Part shown: piece by piece, positions 27,984 to 36,756 of the stretch
How the letters are laid out: each line of letters begins with the position of its first letter
How positions within the stretch are numbered: the stretch's first letter is position 1
Source: Leptospiraceae bacterium
Lineage (GTDB): Bacteria; Spirochaetota; Leptospiria; Leptospirales; Leptospiraceae
Direction of reading: 5' to 3'
Length of the DNA stretch: 64,000 nt
Assembly (NCBI GenBank): GCA_017996175.1
Contig: JAGOHK010000002.1
Location: 62,001-126,000, forward strand
Translations under genes and position numbers: made by a program
Notes under the pieces: model-generated
Database searches by the model: none
The model's input: only the letters and a program-made list of their open reading frames with translations
Told to the model about the DNA's origin: nothing

Positions 27984-28997
27984 TTACATTAACCTTCTAG
28001 CTCTATACTTCCATTCCCAAAGCATAATTTCTTCTTCAATGCTCTTAGATTGCTCTTGGTATTTTTCAAGTAGTGCATAAACCATATAGGCTACATCTTT
28101 TGATAAACCCTTCTCTAATTCAAGTTCAAATTCGGCTTCGTTATGGTTTATTATCAAAACGGCAAGACGGAAGATTTCATCCAATACCCTAACCTTGTCT
28201 TTGTTTGTATTAAGCTCTTCCTTATTATTTACATTTTTAATCATTACATCTAAGAAGGTACGGATAAATATAATATCTTCCCCTTTTAAATTAAAATCAA
28301 AGAGTAATTGTTTCACTTTATCTAATTCTAAATTACGCAAATGAATCCGAGCTAGAAAAACAGGATTTTCGGAATACATATTTAAATTGGAACCCGAAGA
28401 AGCCATATCAGCTGCGCGAGCAATATCTGCATCTACAACTGGATTTGCCATTTCCGCTTTAGAGTCAGCTTCCGCTGCATTAACTGCTGCTTTATTTTCA
28501 TAAGCAACATTAATCTTTTTCTTTAAAATTAAAATATTTACAGTGGGGTAACGAATTTTCAATGTCACCATATCATTTTTAAGGAGACTTTCATCCGCAA
28601 CTATATGGTGAAACTCAACACCTTGCTCAGTTGCACTCATTATATCTTTAACAAAATTAAAGTGATAAATAATTACAGGAAGAATATCACTGTCACTTCC
28701 AGAATTTAGATAAATCGTCTTAATATCTCTTGAACCACCATGTTGGTAAGGGATTACTAGCTTACCTGCTTTTACATTTACAAAGCTAAGCTCCCCTAAT
28801 CTGAAATGAGATAGATTAAAATCATCTCCTAAAAAAACAACTCTTGGAACTGGTACGATGATAGAATTGTTCTTCGCTCCTTTCGGAACCTCAGGACCTT
28901 TCGGTGTAAATACAACGTATGTAAGTTTAGTTAAACGAACCTTTACTAAAAATCCAGCAGGTGTTTTACGTTCTTCGTATTGCTGATCCTCTTCCAT
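27984..28997 (-). CDS. Unknown protein, longer of two tandem paralogues
   Basis: The protein has 337 residues. The first about 165 residues are a beta-rich domain that aligns end to end with the whole of the next gene upstream: ERKTPAGFLVKVRLTKLTYV, GAKNNSIIVPVPRVVFLG, NLSHFRLGELSFVN, GSDSDILPVI and NDMVTLKIRYPTVNILIL. An Ala/Asp-rich linker (about 170-200) joins a helical C-terminal domain (about 205-337) absent from the paralogue. No signal peptide. Family not recognised. Confidence 0.8.
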   Translation of the reverse strand: MEEDQQYEERKTPAGFLVKVRLTKLTYVVFTPKGPEVPKGAKNNSIIVPVPRVVFLGDDFNLSHFRLGELSFVNVKAGKLVIPYQHGGSRDIKTIYLNSGSDSDILPVIIYHFNFVKDIMSATEQGVEFHHIVADESLLKNDMVTLKIRYPTVNILILKKKINVAYENKAAVNAAEADSKAEMANPVVDADIARAADMASSGSNLNMYSENPVFLARIHLRNLELDKVKQLLFDFNLKGEDIIFIRTFLDVMIKNVNNKEELNTNKDKVRVLDEIFRLAVLIINHNEAEFELELEKGLSKDVAYMVYALLEKYQEQSKSIEEEIMLWEWKYRARRLM

Positions 28998-29049
28998 ATT
29001 TTAAGACTCCAAATTCTCCTGCTTGTAGGAACGAGTATTTGTAAGCCCT

Positions 29050-29083
29050 AGAAAATTAAAATAATTTTTTATTTTAATTTTCT
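29050..29083. repeat. AT-only hairpin between tandem paralogues
   Basis: AGAAAATTAAAATAA (29050-29064) and its exact complement (29069-29083) are separated by TTTT. It begins at the stop codon of the upstream paralogue on the minus strand and precedes the longer paralogue. It could attenuate, stabilise or process the transcript between the two genes. Confidence 0.75.
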
Positions 29084-29574
29084 CAGGTTTTTTTTCTGAG
29101 AATTAAAATATTCACATTTGGAAAACGAATTTTTAAGTTCACCATATCATTTTTTGGAGAAGACTCATCGACTATGATATTCTGAAATTCCAGCCCCTGC
29201 TCTGCTGCATGAACTATTTCCTTCAGCGATTGGTATTGGTAGGGAATAATTGGTAGTACATCCGAATCAGACCCCGTCGGGACAGAGATAATTTTAATAT
29301 CAGCAGCTCCTTCATACTGATAAGGAATTTGTAACTTTCCCGATTTAGAATTTACATAAGTCAAGTCAGCTAACCTGAAATGAGATAAATTAAACGCTTG
29401 TCCTAGAAAAATTATCCTTGGTACTTTTACGATACTAGAATTATTTTTTGCATTCCGAGGTACCTCCGTTCCACGACGTGAAATTACTTCATAAGTCATA
29501 GTAGCGCGGTGTACACGAACGGTAAATCCTCCCGGCGTTTTTCTTTCTTCCATAGTTTCTTGGTTCATCAGCAT
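29083..29574 (-). CDS. Unknown protein, shorter tandem paralogue
   Basis: The protein has 163 residues and starts one base after the stop of the regulator gene. It equals the N-terminal domain of the next gene: ERKTPGGFTVRVHRATMTYE, NAKNNSSIVKVPRIIFLG, NLSHFRLADLTYVN, GSDSDVLPII and NDMVNLKIRFPNVNILIL. The start may be Met 1 or the Met at residue 3 or 8. Tandem duplication with gain of a helical domain in the copy is the simplest reading. Confidence 0.8.
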   Translation of the reverse strand: MLMNQETMEERKTPGGFTVRVHRATMTYEVISRRGTEVPRNAKNNSSIVKVPRIIFLGQAFNLSHFRLADLTYVNSKSGKLQIPYQYEGAADIKIISVPTGSDSDVLPIIPYQYQSLKEIVHAAEQGLEFQNIIVDESSPKNDMVNLKIRFPNVNILILRKKT

Positions 29575-29575
29575 A

Positions 29576-30898
29576 TTATAACTCCAATTGTTTCATCTTA
29601 TATTGTAAAGAACCTCTTGAAACTCCAAGAGCCTTTGCCATCCGGATTTGATTACCGGAAAAGATTTTATTTGCAAGTAAAATCTTCTGCCGCTCCAAAG
29701 CCTGGACACTCTTCCTTAGATCAAGATCTTCTTCGTTCTGAAAATCTAAGCTTTTTATTTTAGAATTATTTAATTTCAAGTAAAATTCTTTTTTAATGAT
29801 ATTTTCTTTTGAACCGATGATTGCTTGTTCTAAAAGATTTCTCAAATCTCTTAGATTCTCTTTGTATGGGAAATTAAACAAAAATTCATAAGCATCGTCC
29901 GAGAGAGTCATGTCAGGTCTTTGATTTATTTGTCTGAGATGCTTGAATAGTAAATCGATAACTGTCTTTAATTTTTCTTTGTCTAAAGTTAATAAATTAG
30001 GAAGCTCAGTTGTATGCTGGGAAAGTAAATTCCAGAAAGGTTGATAGTCTTCTTTATGCCGGGTCAGATCATCTAAAAAAATAATCCTAGGTTCAAGAAT
30101 TGGCTCTTTTATAAATTCAAAAAAAATTCTTTGTTGCCCCATAGTAAGTCCGGAAACATTTTCAATCACAAGTATCCCATTCCCCGAAAGCGTAATCCAA
30201 TCTTGAATTGATTTTTCTAATTTTACAATTTGCTCAGGAAGAGAATTTAGATAAATCAGTTTCCCATGGAGATCCAATTTTTTATAAATGTATTTTACCA
30301 AAGACTTTTTTCCTGCCCCCTGACTTCCTTGGACATTTATAAAACGATTTGCCTTTAAACTATTTGTAAAACCGATAGAGCCTTGTAAGATAAAATCAAA
30401 TAATTGATAACAGATCGTTGGCTCTGAATTGGCGGATTTGAAGGAATGAATGGGAGATGGAATATTCAATTTATTTGCATGAAGGAGCCCAATTTTTTCA
30501 GATAGTAATTGTAAAAAATTTATTTGCAAACTACTAATTTCTTTCTTGAATTCTAAAAAAATGAAACCAAGACTTTCTTCTTTATAAAGGATGCGGATAC
30601 CAAGACCTGAAATGGCATCTGAATGATAAAGAGAAAAATTTTTCGGGGAAAACAGAACAGGATTATCAGAATTGCGTATTATCTCAAATTGACCATTTCC
30701 CCTAGCAAGAAAAGAGTAGTAAAAATCAGACTCGTAACCGAAGGAAGCAAACTCAATAAATGAATCTGTAGTTTCCTTCAGCACCAAAATTCCACAACTC
30801 GCGTCTACAATTTGAGCCAAATTTTCAAATATCAAATCAATATTTTTATAAAAAAAATTAAAATTTTCTGGATTCAGACTTTTTGCCAAAGAAATCAT
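29576..30898 (-). CDS. Degenerate NtrC-like AAA/Fis regulator
   Basis: The protein has 440 residues. Residues 1-150 look like a GAF-type sensor (DASCGILVLKETTDSFIEFA, YKEESLGFIFLEF). An AAA core follows with a GESGTGKE-like Walker A (GSQGAGKKSL) and a Walker B reduced to ILVIENVSGL, where the usual DE is IE. No GAFTGA sigma-54 loop is present. The C-terminus has a Fis-type helix-turn-helix (NQIRMAKALGVSRGSLQYKM). It heads the operon. It probably binds DNA but is unlikely to activate sigma-54 polymerase in the normal way. Confidence 0.85.
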   Translation of the reverse strand: MISLAKSLNPENFNFFYKNIDLIFENLAQIVDASCGILVLKETTDSFIEFASFGYESDFYYSFLARGNGQFEIIRNSDNPVLFSPKNFSLYHSDAISGLGIRILYKEESLGFIFLEFKKEISSLQINFLQLLSEKIGLLHANKLNIPSPIHSFKSANSEPTICYQLFDFILQGSIGFTNSLKANRFINVQGSQGAGKKSLVKYIYKKLDLHGKLIYLNSLPEQIVKLEKSIQDWITLSGNGILVIENVSGLTMGQQRIFFEFIKEPILEPRIIFLDDLTRHKEDYQPFWNLLSQHTTELPNLLTLDKEKLKTVIDLLFKHLRQINQRPDMTLSDDAYEFLFNFPYKENLRDLRNLLEQAIIGSKENIIKKEFYLKLNNSKIKSLDFQNEEDLDLRKSVQALERQKILLANKIFSGNQIRMAKALGVSRGSLQYKMKQLEL

Positions 30899-30950
30899 TG
30901 AAAGAGAATCTGTTTAATTTTAAGCAAATTGTCAAGGTACTTTCTTCAAA

Positions 30951-30964
30951 GTCGGATGTCCGAC
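30951..30964. promoter_or_regulatory. GTCGGATGTCCGAC palindrome
   Basis: Perfect 6-bp arms around TG lie in the divergent gap between the Fis-type regulator (start 30898) and parA (start 31148). It is a candidate operator for either product. The rest of this 249-base gap is AT-rich without other clear symmetry. Confidence 0.5.
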
Positions 30965-31147
30965 AATTTTATTTCATATAAAGAGTTCTAACAAATTTTT
31001 CTAATTGAAATATGCCATCCTTACTAAATCTTGTCATGCACAGATAAAAAAGTCTTTCAGTCTTTGGAATTTAAAAAATGCTCAAAAGAATTTTTTAATC
31101 ATGGAAATCCTGAAAATCATTCTAATCTTGGTATAAAACACAAAAGC

Positions 31148-31903
31148 ATGATTACTATTTCGATTACAAATCAAAAAGGCGGGGAAGGAAAAACAACTAC
31201 CTCAATCAATTTAGCGGAAGGTCTGGCAAGAAGAGGAAAAAAAACAATCTTACTTGATATGGATCCACAAAGCAATTCTACCAGTATTTACGCACAAACG
31301 AATCTGGAGAAAAATATGTTTCATATTTTTCAGTCCAAATTGAAACTAAAAGATATAATAATTTCAACCCAGAAGCAAAATCTTTTTATTGCACCGGCTA
31401 GTTCAAGGTTGGCAGAAATGGAAGCGGTTAGTGCCAATAACGTAGAGGCACCTTTTATTCTGAGAGATTCTATGGATGGGTTAGATACGGATGGATTTGA
31501 GTTTTGCATCATAGACTGCCCTCCAAGCTTATCCATTTTCACTATAAACGCATTAGTGGCTTCTAACTATGTCCTAATTCCACTCCAGGCAGAAAAATTC
31601 TCTGTAGATGGAATTGTCGGTTTACAGCAAACCATTACGAGTATAAAGAAAAGAATCAATCCACACCTAGACATTTTAGGTGCATTGATTACCCAGTTGA
31701 AGCCACACACTTTATTAACGAAAACTATTATCCCTATTTTAACCAAATATTTTAAAGTCTTTGACCAAAGCATTTCTGATGGAGTAGCCATTGGAGAAAG
31801 TCACCTTGCTAAATGTTCAATTTTCGATTATAATAAAAAATGTCGACAATCCAAAGAATATGAGGCATTTGTAGAGGAATTTTTGCATGAGCTTAAAAAG
31901 TAA
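31148..31903 (+). CDS. parA: ParA-type partition ATPase
   Basis: The protein has 251 residues from the ATG at 31148 (MITISITNQKGGEGKTTT). An upstream extension to a TTG at 31031 is open but polar and unlike the family. The deviant Walker A is KGGEGKTT with Glu at the usual Val, followed by LLDMDPQSNST and IIDCPPSLS. It lacks an N-terminal HTH, so it is a short type-Ib-like or chromosomal-like ParA. Its end overlaps parB by 17 bases. With the rep-like gene downstream it forms a parA-parB-rep cassette. Confidence 0.93.
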   Translation: MITISITNQKGGEGKTTTSINLAEGLARRGKKTILLDMDPQSNSTSIYAQTNLEKNMFHIFQSKLKLKDIIISTQKQNLFIAPASSRLAEMEAVSANNVEAPFILRDSMDGLDTDGFEFCIIDCPPSLSIFTINALVASNYVLIPLQAEKFSVDGIVGLQQTITSIKKRINPHLDILGALITQLKPHTLLTKTIIPILTKYFKVFDQSISDGVAIGESHLAKCSIFDYNKKCRQSKEYEAFVEEFLHELKK

Positions 31904-32690
31904 AAGACTGGGCTCTTTAGCTGATATATTTCAGTCCGAGGTATTGGAAGGAACCATTCGCAAAATAAAAATTTCTAAAATTCTTCCATCAGAGAGGCAA
32001 CCGAGGGGAGATAGGAAAAAAAGCGTCGAGGAATTGGCAAACAGTATAATGACAGAAGGTCTACTACAACCCATAGTAGTAACAAAATCAGACGATTCAG
32101 AATCCTATAAAATTATTGCTGGCGAAAGAAGATTTCATGCAGTGAGTCAACTGGGCTGGCAGGAAGTTGAGTGTAAGATTTTAAACAAACCAGAAAAGGA
32201 GATTTACAAGCTTGCAGTTATAGAAAACTTACAAAGGGAAAATCTTTCCGCTTACGACGAAGCAGATGCTATGAAAATACTCAAAGCTGAGTACGGATAC
32301 ACTGATAATGAGATAGGAGCCATTTTTGGAAAAAGCCGAAATTACATAACAGAAATTCTGAGTATTTCCACATTAGGTGTAAAGGAATTAAATATTTGCA
32401 AAGAAGCTGGTTTAGATAATAAAAATTTACTCGTTCAGGCTGCCCAGTCCTATAAAAAAGGTGAGTTTCAAAACTTTATTCAAAACTTTAAGAATGGAAC
32501 AGTTAGGACAATCAAAGAAGCTAAAGAATTTAACAAAACCAAGCAACAAAGCCAAACTCTCAAGTCCAACGAGCCTAAATGCACGCTCACAAGAACAGAC
32601 AATAAAATCATTATAGAATCAGGTGACCCAAAGTTAATACTTCAGGTGGAATCTAAAATAAAAAAAATCTTCTCCAAGCATCTCTCCTAG
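31887..32690 (+). CDS. parB: ParB-type partition protein
   Basis: The protein has 267 residues. The N-terminal ParB/Srx domain has the CTPase signature as IIAGERRFHAVSQLGW with a preceding PSERQPR box, followed by ENLQRENLSAYDEADAM. The central HTH is GYTDNEIGAIFGKSRNYITE. It should bind a parS site near by, but no canonical TGTTNCACGTGAAACA-type site is visible in the window. The start codon lies within the end of parA (17-base overlap), so translation is coupled. Confidence 0.93.
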   Translation: MSLKSKRLGSLADIFQSEVLEGTIRKIKISKILPSERQPRGDRKKSVEELANSIMTEGLLQPIVVTKSDDSESYKIIAGERRFHAVSQLGWQEVECKILNKPEKEIYKLAVIENLQRENLSAYDEADAMKILKAEYGYTDNEIGAIFGKSRNYITEILSISTLGVKELNICKEAGLDNKNLLVQAAQSYKKGEFQNFIQNFKNGTVRTIKEAKEFNKTKQQSQTLKSNEPKCTLTRTDNKIIIESGDPKLILQVESKIKKIFSKHLS

Positions 32691-32911
32691 TTTAATGTAT
32701 ATACAAAACTAAATTGGTTTTCGGAATTATTTACCTTGTTAATTCTATTCGAAAAACTTACTTTACCGAAATTTAATTTATTTACGTACGGATTCGCGAG
32801 GAAGCTTTTTATATACCCTCCACCAAAATCAATTTCGATTAATTGTACAGCATTAAGCGATGCCCAAATCTCGACAATTGCAGAATCCGCAAAGAAATCA
32901 TTTTCTTCCAC
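32687..32911 (-). CDS. Possible small protein opposite the ori-like gap
   Basis: This 74-residue frame (start MEENDFFADSAIVEIWAS) overlaps the end of parB by four bases on the other strand. The translation has a protein-like hydrophobic pattern (VQLIEIDFGGGYIKSF) but no clear ribosome site or family. An overlapping plus-strand frame (32736-32945) is less convincing. Either may be chance. Confidence 0.25.
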   Translation of the reverse strand: MEENDFFADSAIVEIWASLNAVQLIEIDFGGGYIKSFLANPYVNKLNFGKVSFSNRINKVNNSENQFSFVYTLN

Positions 32912-32945
32912 AATCCCAAGTAGAAAAAGCGAATTACAAAAATAA

Positions 32946-33186
32946 TTTCTTGTACTTGACTAAAGAAATTAGTACATGTAATGTGACATAACAAATATGT
33001 AGTACAAGGGACTTGGATATTCTCTTGTAAGCAAAAAGAAACTCCCCGGCGGCAACCGGGGTCGGAAATATCTCCGAAGGAATATTGTTAGATGAGACAT
33101 AATAAAATTTTAATCACATTATGTCAAGTCATATTTTCCCTATTTCTGATTAATTTTAATAAATATCCAGGATATTCAAGGAAGTT
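32946..33186. other. Structured non-coding region between parB and rep: candidate origin/control region
   Basis: The stretch holds several short repeats. CTTGTACT (32949) and AGTACAAG (33001) are inverted, with another AGTACATG at 32971. GACATAAC (32985) and GACATAAT (33096) are direct copies, and ATTATGTC (33118) is inverted to the second. A GC-rich hairpin CCCCGG-CGGCAA-CCGGGG lies at 33044-33061. AATATCC-A-GGATATT (33162-33176) sits 10 bases before the rep start. This density fits a plasmid-like origin, incompatibility or autoregulation region, but classical long iterons are not seen. Confidence 0.5.
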
Positions 33187-34083
33187 ATGAGCGAAACAAA
33201 CCGACAATACATAAAATTCATGTCCGATATTATAGATTCAGGGCTCTGGGGAAAATTAAGCCCTGCCGCGAAAACCCTCTATCCAGTCCTGCTTAAATTT
33301 AGTGACCAAAATTTTAAACAAGTCTGGCCAAGCACTGAAACGCTACTTAAACTCACAGGATTTAAAACAAAGAAATCAATAGCGTTAGGAAAGAAGGAGC
33401 TAATAAAGGAAGGGTTACTGCAGTATAAGCCGGGATCTGGCAGAACTAACTCAACGTATTACTTTTCTTTCAATTACGAGAGATCTAAAATTACCCCCCA
33501 GTGGGATAAAGCAGTATCCCTCAAGGAGGGATGTGGATACCCCTCAGGGGCTGACTTCCGTAAGACCGAGGATGTTGCTGCTGTATCCCCAAACAATCTT
33601 AATATAACCATAAACAATACCCAATCAAATAAACAAGACACTGAAACCTTTACCATTGCAAGATTAATTGATTTGTATGGTGTTGAATGTGTAGACTCAG
33701 CCTTGCAGATAGCCCAGCTTAAAGGGCTAGAAGGGAATATGTCCTATATCCAAGGAATCTGCAAAAATGTAACTAGAGAAAAAAGCGGAAATAAGCCTAT
33801 TTTTGGGCAGGATATAGACAACGCACAGCATGTTATTGATTCATGGAAAGATTTTTTAGAATGGAGTAGATCTCATCTTACCAGATCATCTGTGGAAACT
33901 TTGGAAACTATTTCCGTAGAGGTAGATGGACGTTCCATTTTTATTAAGCAAAAACTGGGTGAATTTTTAAAGCAAATTATACTTAGATACTTTCAGGAGC
34001 AAATATCTCCCTCCATTGTAGTTGTTTTTTCAGAAATCTCAGTAAATTCATTTATGGATTCGAAACATAGCCATAAATTTTAA
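33187..34083 (+). CDS. Winged-helix replication-initiator-like protein
   Basis: The protein has 298 residues with AAGGAAG just before the ATG. Residues about 5-100 have the HTH/Rep N-terminal pattern: YIKFMSDIIDSGLWGKLSPA, VWPSTETLLKLTGFKTKKS, LIKEGLLQYKPGSGRTNSTY. This wing-type domain occurs in plasmid and phage initiators and in DnaD-like proteins. The C-terminal half (RLIDLYGVECVDSALQIAQL) is helical. Position right after parA-parB is the main ground for proposing a rep role; otherwise call it a HTH protein. Confidence 0.65.
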   Translation: MSETNRQYIKFMSDIIDSGLWGKLSPAAKTLYPVLLKFSDQNFKQVWPSTETLLKLTGFKTKKSIALGKKELIKEGLLQYKPGSGRTNSTYYFSFNYERSKITPQWDKAVSLKEGCGYPSGADFRKTEDVAAVSPNNLNITINNTQSNKQDTETFTIARLIDLYGVECVDSALQIAQLKGLEGNMSYIQGICKNVTREKSGNKPIFGQDIDNAQHVIDSWKDFLEWSRSHLTRSSVETLETISVEVDGRSIFIKQKLGEFLKQIILRYFQEQISPSIVVVFSEISVNSFMDSKHSHKF

Positions 34084-34238
34084 TAGCTGACCTTACGGAA
34101 ATGAGGGAATTTATATGAATAAAAGAACCGCTCAAAGATTAATAAAGAAAATATTTTGAGAAATATAGGAAAATACTTTGCATGATTAAGGTAATTTAGA
34201 CACTAGATAGAAAAATATGTTTATAAACAGAGCAACGA

Positions 34239-36755
34239 ATGTCAGATAAATCAGTCAGGATAAGCCATCCCGCCGAAGTATTTATTAAGAATATTTCTAC
34301 CAAGGGTCAATACGAATTAACAAAAGGGACACTGCTTAATTTTATGGAAGAGTCCCCTACTTCCAGTATAGTCGTCATAACTTTTCAGTTTAAAGATTTT
34401 TCTTCTTTTAATTGTATTCAATTTGATTCAATGGAAAAAGAAAATGAATTTATGCCCAATACATTTCGATTCGAAATATCAGATGATGGAAAGATTTGGG
34501 AACCAATTATTAAGGAATATGAATATTCTAGGGTAAGTAAAAAGCAGTGTAAGTGGAATTTTTCGATGATTAATTCTGCCTACTTGAAAATGGTAATTCG
34601 ACTGAATCGAAAAACTAAAGAAGGAAATTTTAGAACAGCTTTCTCTAATTTCAAAGTTATGATTGCTGGCATTGAAAAAATTATTGCTAGTTCTGAGAAT
34701 GATAGATTTTGGGTAAAGGAAAATATCATAGATGAAAGACCTGATTATGGGTGGTCATCAAAAGAAAAAACTTCTCCTAGCGAAGAGTTTTTGTTGGTCG
34801 ACCTTGGCTCTATTAATCGGGTAGAAGAAATTAGAATTTTATCAAAAAATGAAGAAGAAACAAATTTCCCTGAAACATTTTATTTCTATTATAGCGAGGA
34901 TGATTTGTCTTGGCATCAATTGCACGAAGAGCCACAGTTTATGTCCGAGCCGGGTACTTGGTATAAGTGGAAATTTTTTCCAACCAATATTCGTTTTTTT
35001 AAATTTCTTTGTGTTAATAACAAACCTAATTTAAATAAAAAATACATCTCACAAATTGTAGAATTAGAAATTTATGCAGATGCAGATATTATTGCACTTT
35101 CGAAAAAAAGAATTATTGCAGATACTCCCCCCTACTCTTCTATTATGCGCCCTGGACTTGTTAGATTAGCCGCCGATGGAGAAACAAAAGAAGGGCTTGC
35201 TGTACAAGGAAACGATAGACGGCTAAGAGACGCAACAACGGAATTTAAAGGCATAGTGGAATTAGCCACTGACGGAGAAGACAGAGAACTAGTAGTTGTG
35301 CAGGGTAGTGATAAGCGACTCAGACATGCGACTGAGAATAGTTATGGACTTACTAGGCTTGCAAAAAAGGGAGAAAGTAAACCCGGGTTAGTGGTTCAAA
35401 GTGATGATGAACGATTAAAAAATGCAACAACTGAAAATGCTGGTATAGTAGAATTAGCCGCTGATGGAGAAACAAGACCAGGTGTAGTTGTTCAGGGTAA
35501 TGACAAACGTCTTAAAAAAGCTACAGTGTCTGATTATGGGTTGGTAATAATGTCCGAGTTAGGTGCTGAACTTCCTGGAAGGGTTTTAACGGCAGATGAT
35601 CCTCGCTTAAAAATAGCAACTACGGAAAAAGAAGGAATTATTCGATTTGCAAATAATGGTGAGGAGTCTTCATTTTCAGCTGTACAAGGAAATGATAAAC
35701 GTCTTAGACATGCTACTACTGAAACATTCGGTATAGTCGAATTGGCGCAATCAGGAGAATCAAAAGAAGGTGTAGTTGTACAAGGAAATGATAAGAGACT
35801 AAAACCGGCTACTGTTGATGAGCCGGGAATTGTAATCTTTGCAAAAAACGGAATGGATACTCCCAATAAGGCTGTGACTGCAGATGACATTAGACTTTTT
35901 GATGCCCGTGATGCTAAACCGCATACACATGATTATGCTCCAATTGCACATGACTTTAATTCCCATTCAGGTTTAATTCATTTAAGGGGAACTACGTCAT
36001 CAGAGTTTAATAATATTTCTCCACCGATGCAGAATCATTCAGTTATATATGGGCGAAATGATTCTAAGGGAGGATCCGGAATCTCTGGTGTAGGCATTGA
36101 TGAAGGCGTAATTGGTTATGGTGAGGATAATGGCGTAATTGGTTATTCTACAGGTTTAGATGAGGAATCTGCTGGAGTTGCAGGATTTTCCAAGAAAGGA
36201 TTTGGTGCGGTTTTTTCTTCCCAAAAAAAATATGCAGTGCATATTAATGGAAAGGGTGTTAAGAAAAAAGATATTCTTGGTTCCGGTAAAGCATTATTAG
36301 CTCATGGAGAGTCAGATTTTTATGGACCGGTTCGATTTGTGGATGAGAATGGAAGTGATTGTATTGCTAGGTATTTTAAAATAGCGCATAATGACATTAT
36401 TGCGAAAGGTGATTTGCTTATTATAACTGATAAGGATGGTGCGGTTGCAAAATGTAGAAATTCTTATTCTTCAAAAATAATTGGAGTTTGTGTAGAATCT
36501 TCCTCTCTCGAATTAGGTGATAAAAAACAAGGAAACGAACATGTTCTTGTCGCCCTACTAGGGTTAGTTAAAATGCATGTAGATGCAGTGGAAGGTGTTA
36601 TCAATTCAGGTGATCTTTTGGTTTCTGGTCTAACTGCGGGACATGCCGTCAAAGCGGATGTTAACAAATTAAAACCAGGCATGCTTGTGGGAAAAGCTTT
36701 AGGAGAATGTCGTAAGGATCGAGGGATAATTCCTGTTATCCTTACTCTAAGTTAA
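34239..36755 (+). CDS. Discoidin-domain protein with eight tail-fibre-like 32-residue repeats
   Basis: The protein has 838 residues and no signal peptide. Residues about 1-140 and 150-288 are two discoidin (F5/8C)-like sandwiches (FRFEISDDGKIWEPI; FYFYYSEDDLSWHQL). Residues 306-561 (bases 35154-35921) are eight consecutive repeats of exactly 32 residues with consensus GIVELAxDGExxxGxVVQGN then DKRLKxAT. After THTHDYAPIAHDF comes a Gly-rich region (VIGYGEDNGVIGYSTG) and a C-terminal domain like the end region of phage fibre/G2-type proteins (ALLGLVKMHVDA, GDLLVSGLTAGHAVKA). Sugar or surface binding is inferred. It ends 1 base before metF. Confidence 0.8.
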   Translation: MSDKSVRISHPAEVFIKNISTKGQYELTKGTLLNFMEESPTSSIVVITFQFKDFSSFNCIQFDSMEKENEFMPNTFRFEISDDGKIWEPIIKEYEYSRVSKKQCKWNFSMINSAYLKMVIRLNRKTKEGNFRTAFSNFKVMIAGIEKIIASSENDRFWVKENIIDERPDYGWSSKEKTSPSEEFLLVDLGSINRVEEIRILSKNEEETNFPETFYFYYSEDDLSWHQLHEEPQFMSEPGTWYKWKFFPTNIRFFKFLCVNNKPNLNKKYISQIVELEIYADADIIALSKKRIIADTPPYSSIMRPGLVRLAADGETKEGLAVQGNDRRLRDATTEFKGIVELATDGEDRELVVVQGSDKRLRHATENSYGLTRLAKKGESKPGLVVQSDDERLKNATTENAGIVELAADGETRPGVVVQGNDKRLKKATVSDYGLVIMSELGAELPGRVLTADDPRLKIATTEKEGIIRFANNGEESSFSAVQGNDKRLRHATTETFGIVELAQSGESKEGVVVQGNDKRLKPATVDEPGIVIFAKNGMDTPNKAVTADDIRLFDARDAKPHTHDYAPIAHDFNSHSGLIHLRGTTSSEFNNISPPMQNHSVIYGRNDSKGGSGISGVGIDEGVIGYGEDNGVIGYSTGLDEESAGVAGFSKKGFGAVFSSQKKYAVHINGKGVKKKDILGSGKALLAHGESDFYGPVRFVDENGSDCIARYFKIAHNDIIAKGDLLIITDKDGAVAKCRNSYSSKIIGVCVESSSLELGDKKQGNEHVLVALLGLVKMHVDAVEGVINSGDLLVSGLTAGHAVKADVNKLKPGMLVGKALGECRKDRGIIPVILTLS

Positions 36756-36756
36756 T

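Noticed and set aside
31031-31147. N-terminal extension of the first ParA
   Set aside because: The P-loop of ParA normally starts within about 10 residues of the Met; the ATG at 31148 gives this.
32736-32945. Plus-strand 69-residue frame after parB
   Set aside because: Overlaps a more protein-like minus-strand frame, has no ribosome site and ends in the repeat-rich gap.
34114-34158. 14-codon frame MNKRTAQRLIKKIF between rep-like and discoidin genes
   Set aside because: Too short to support without conservation data.
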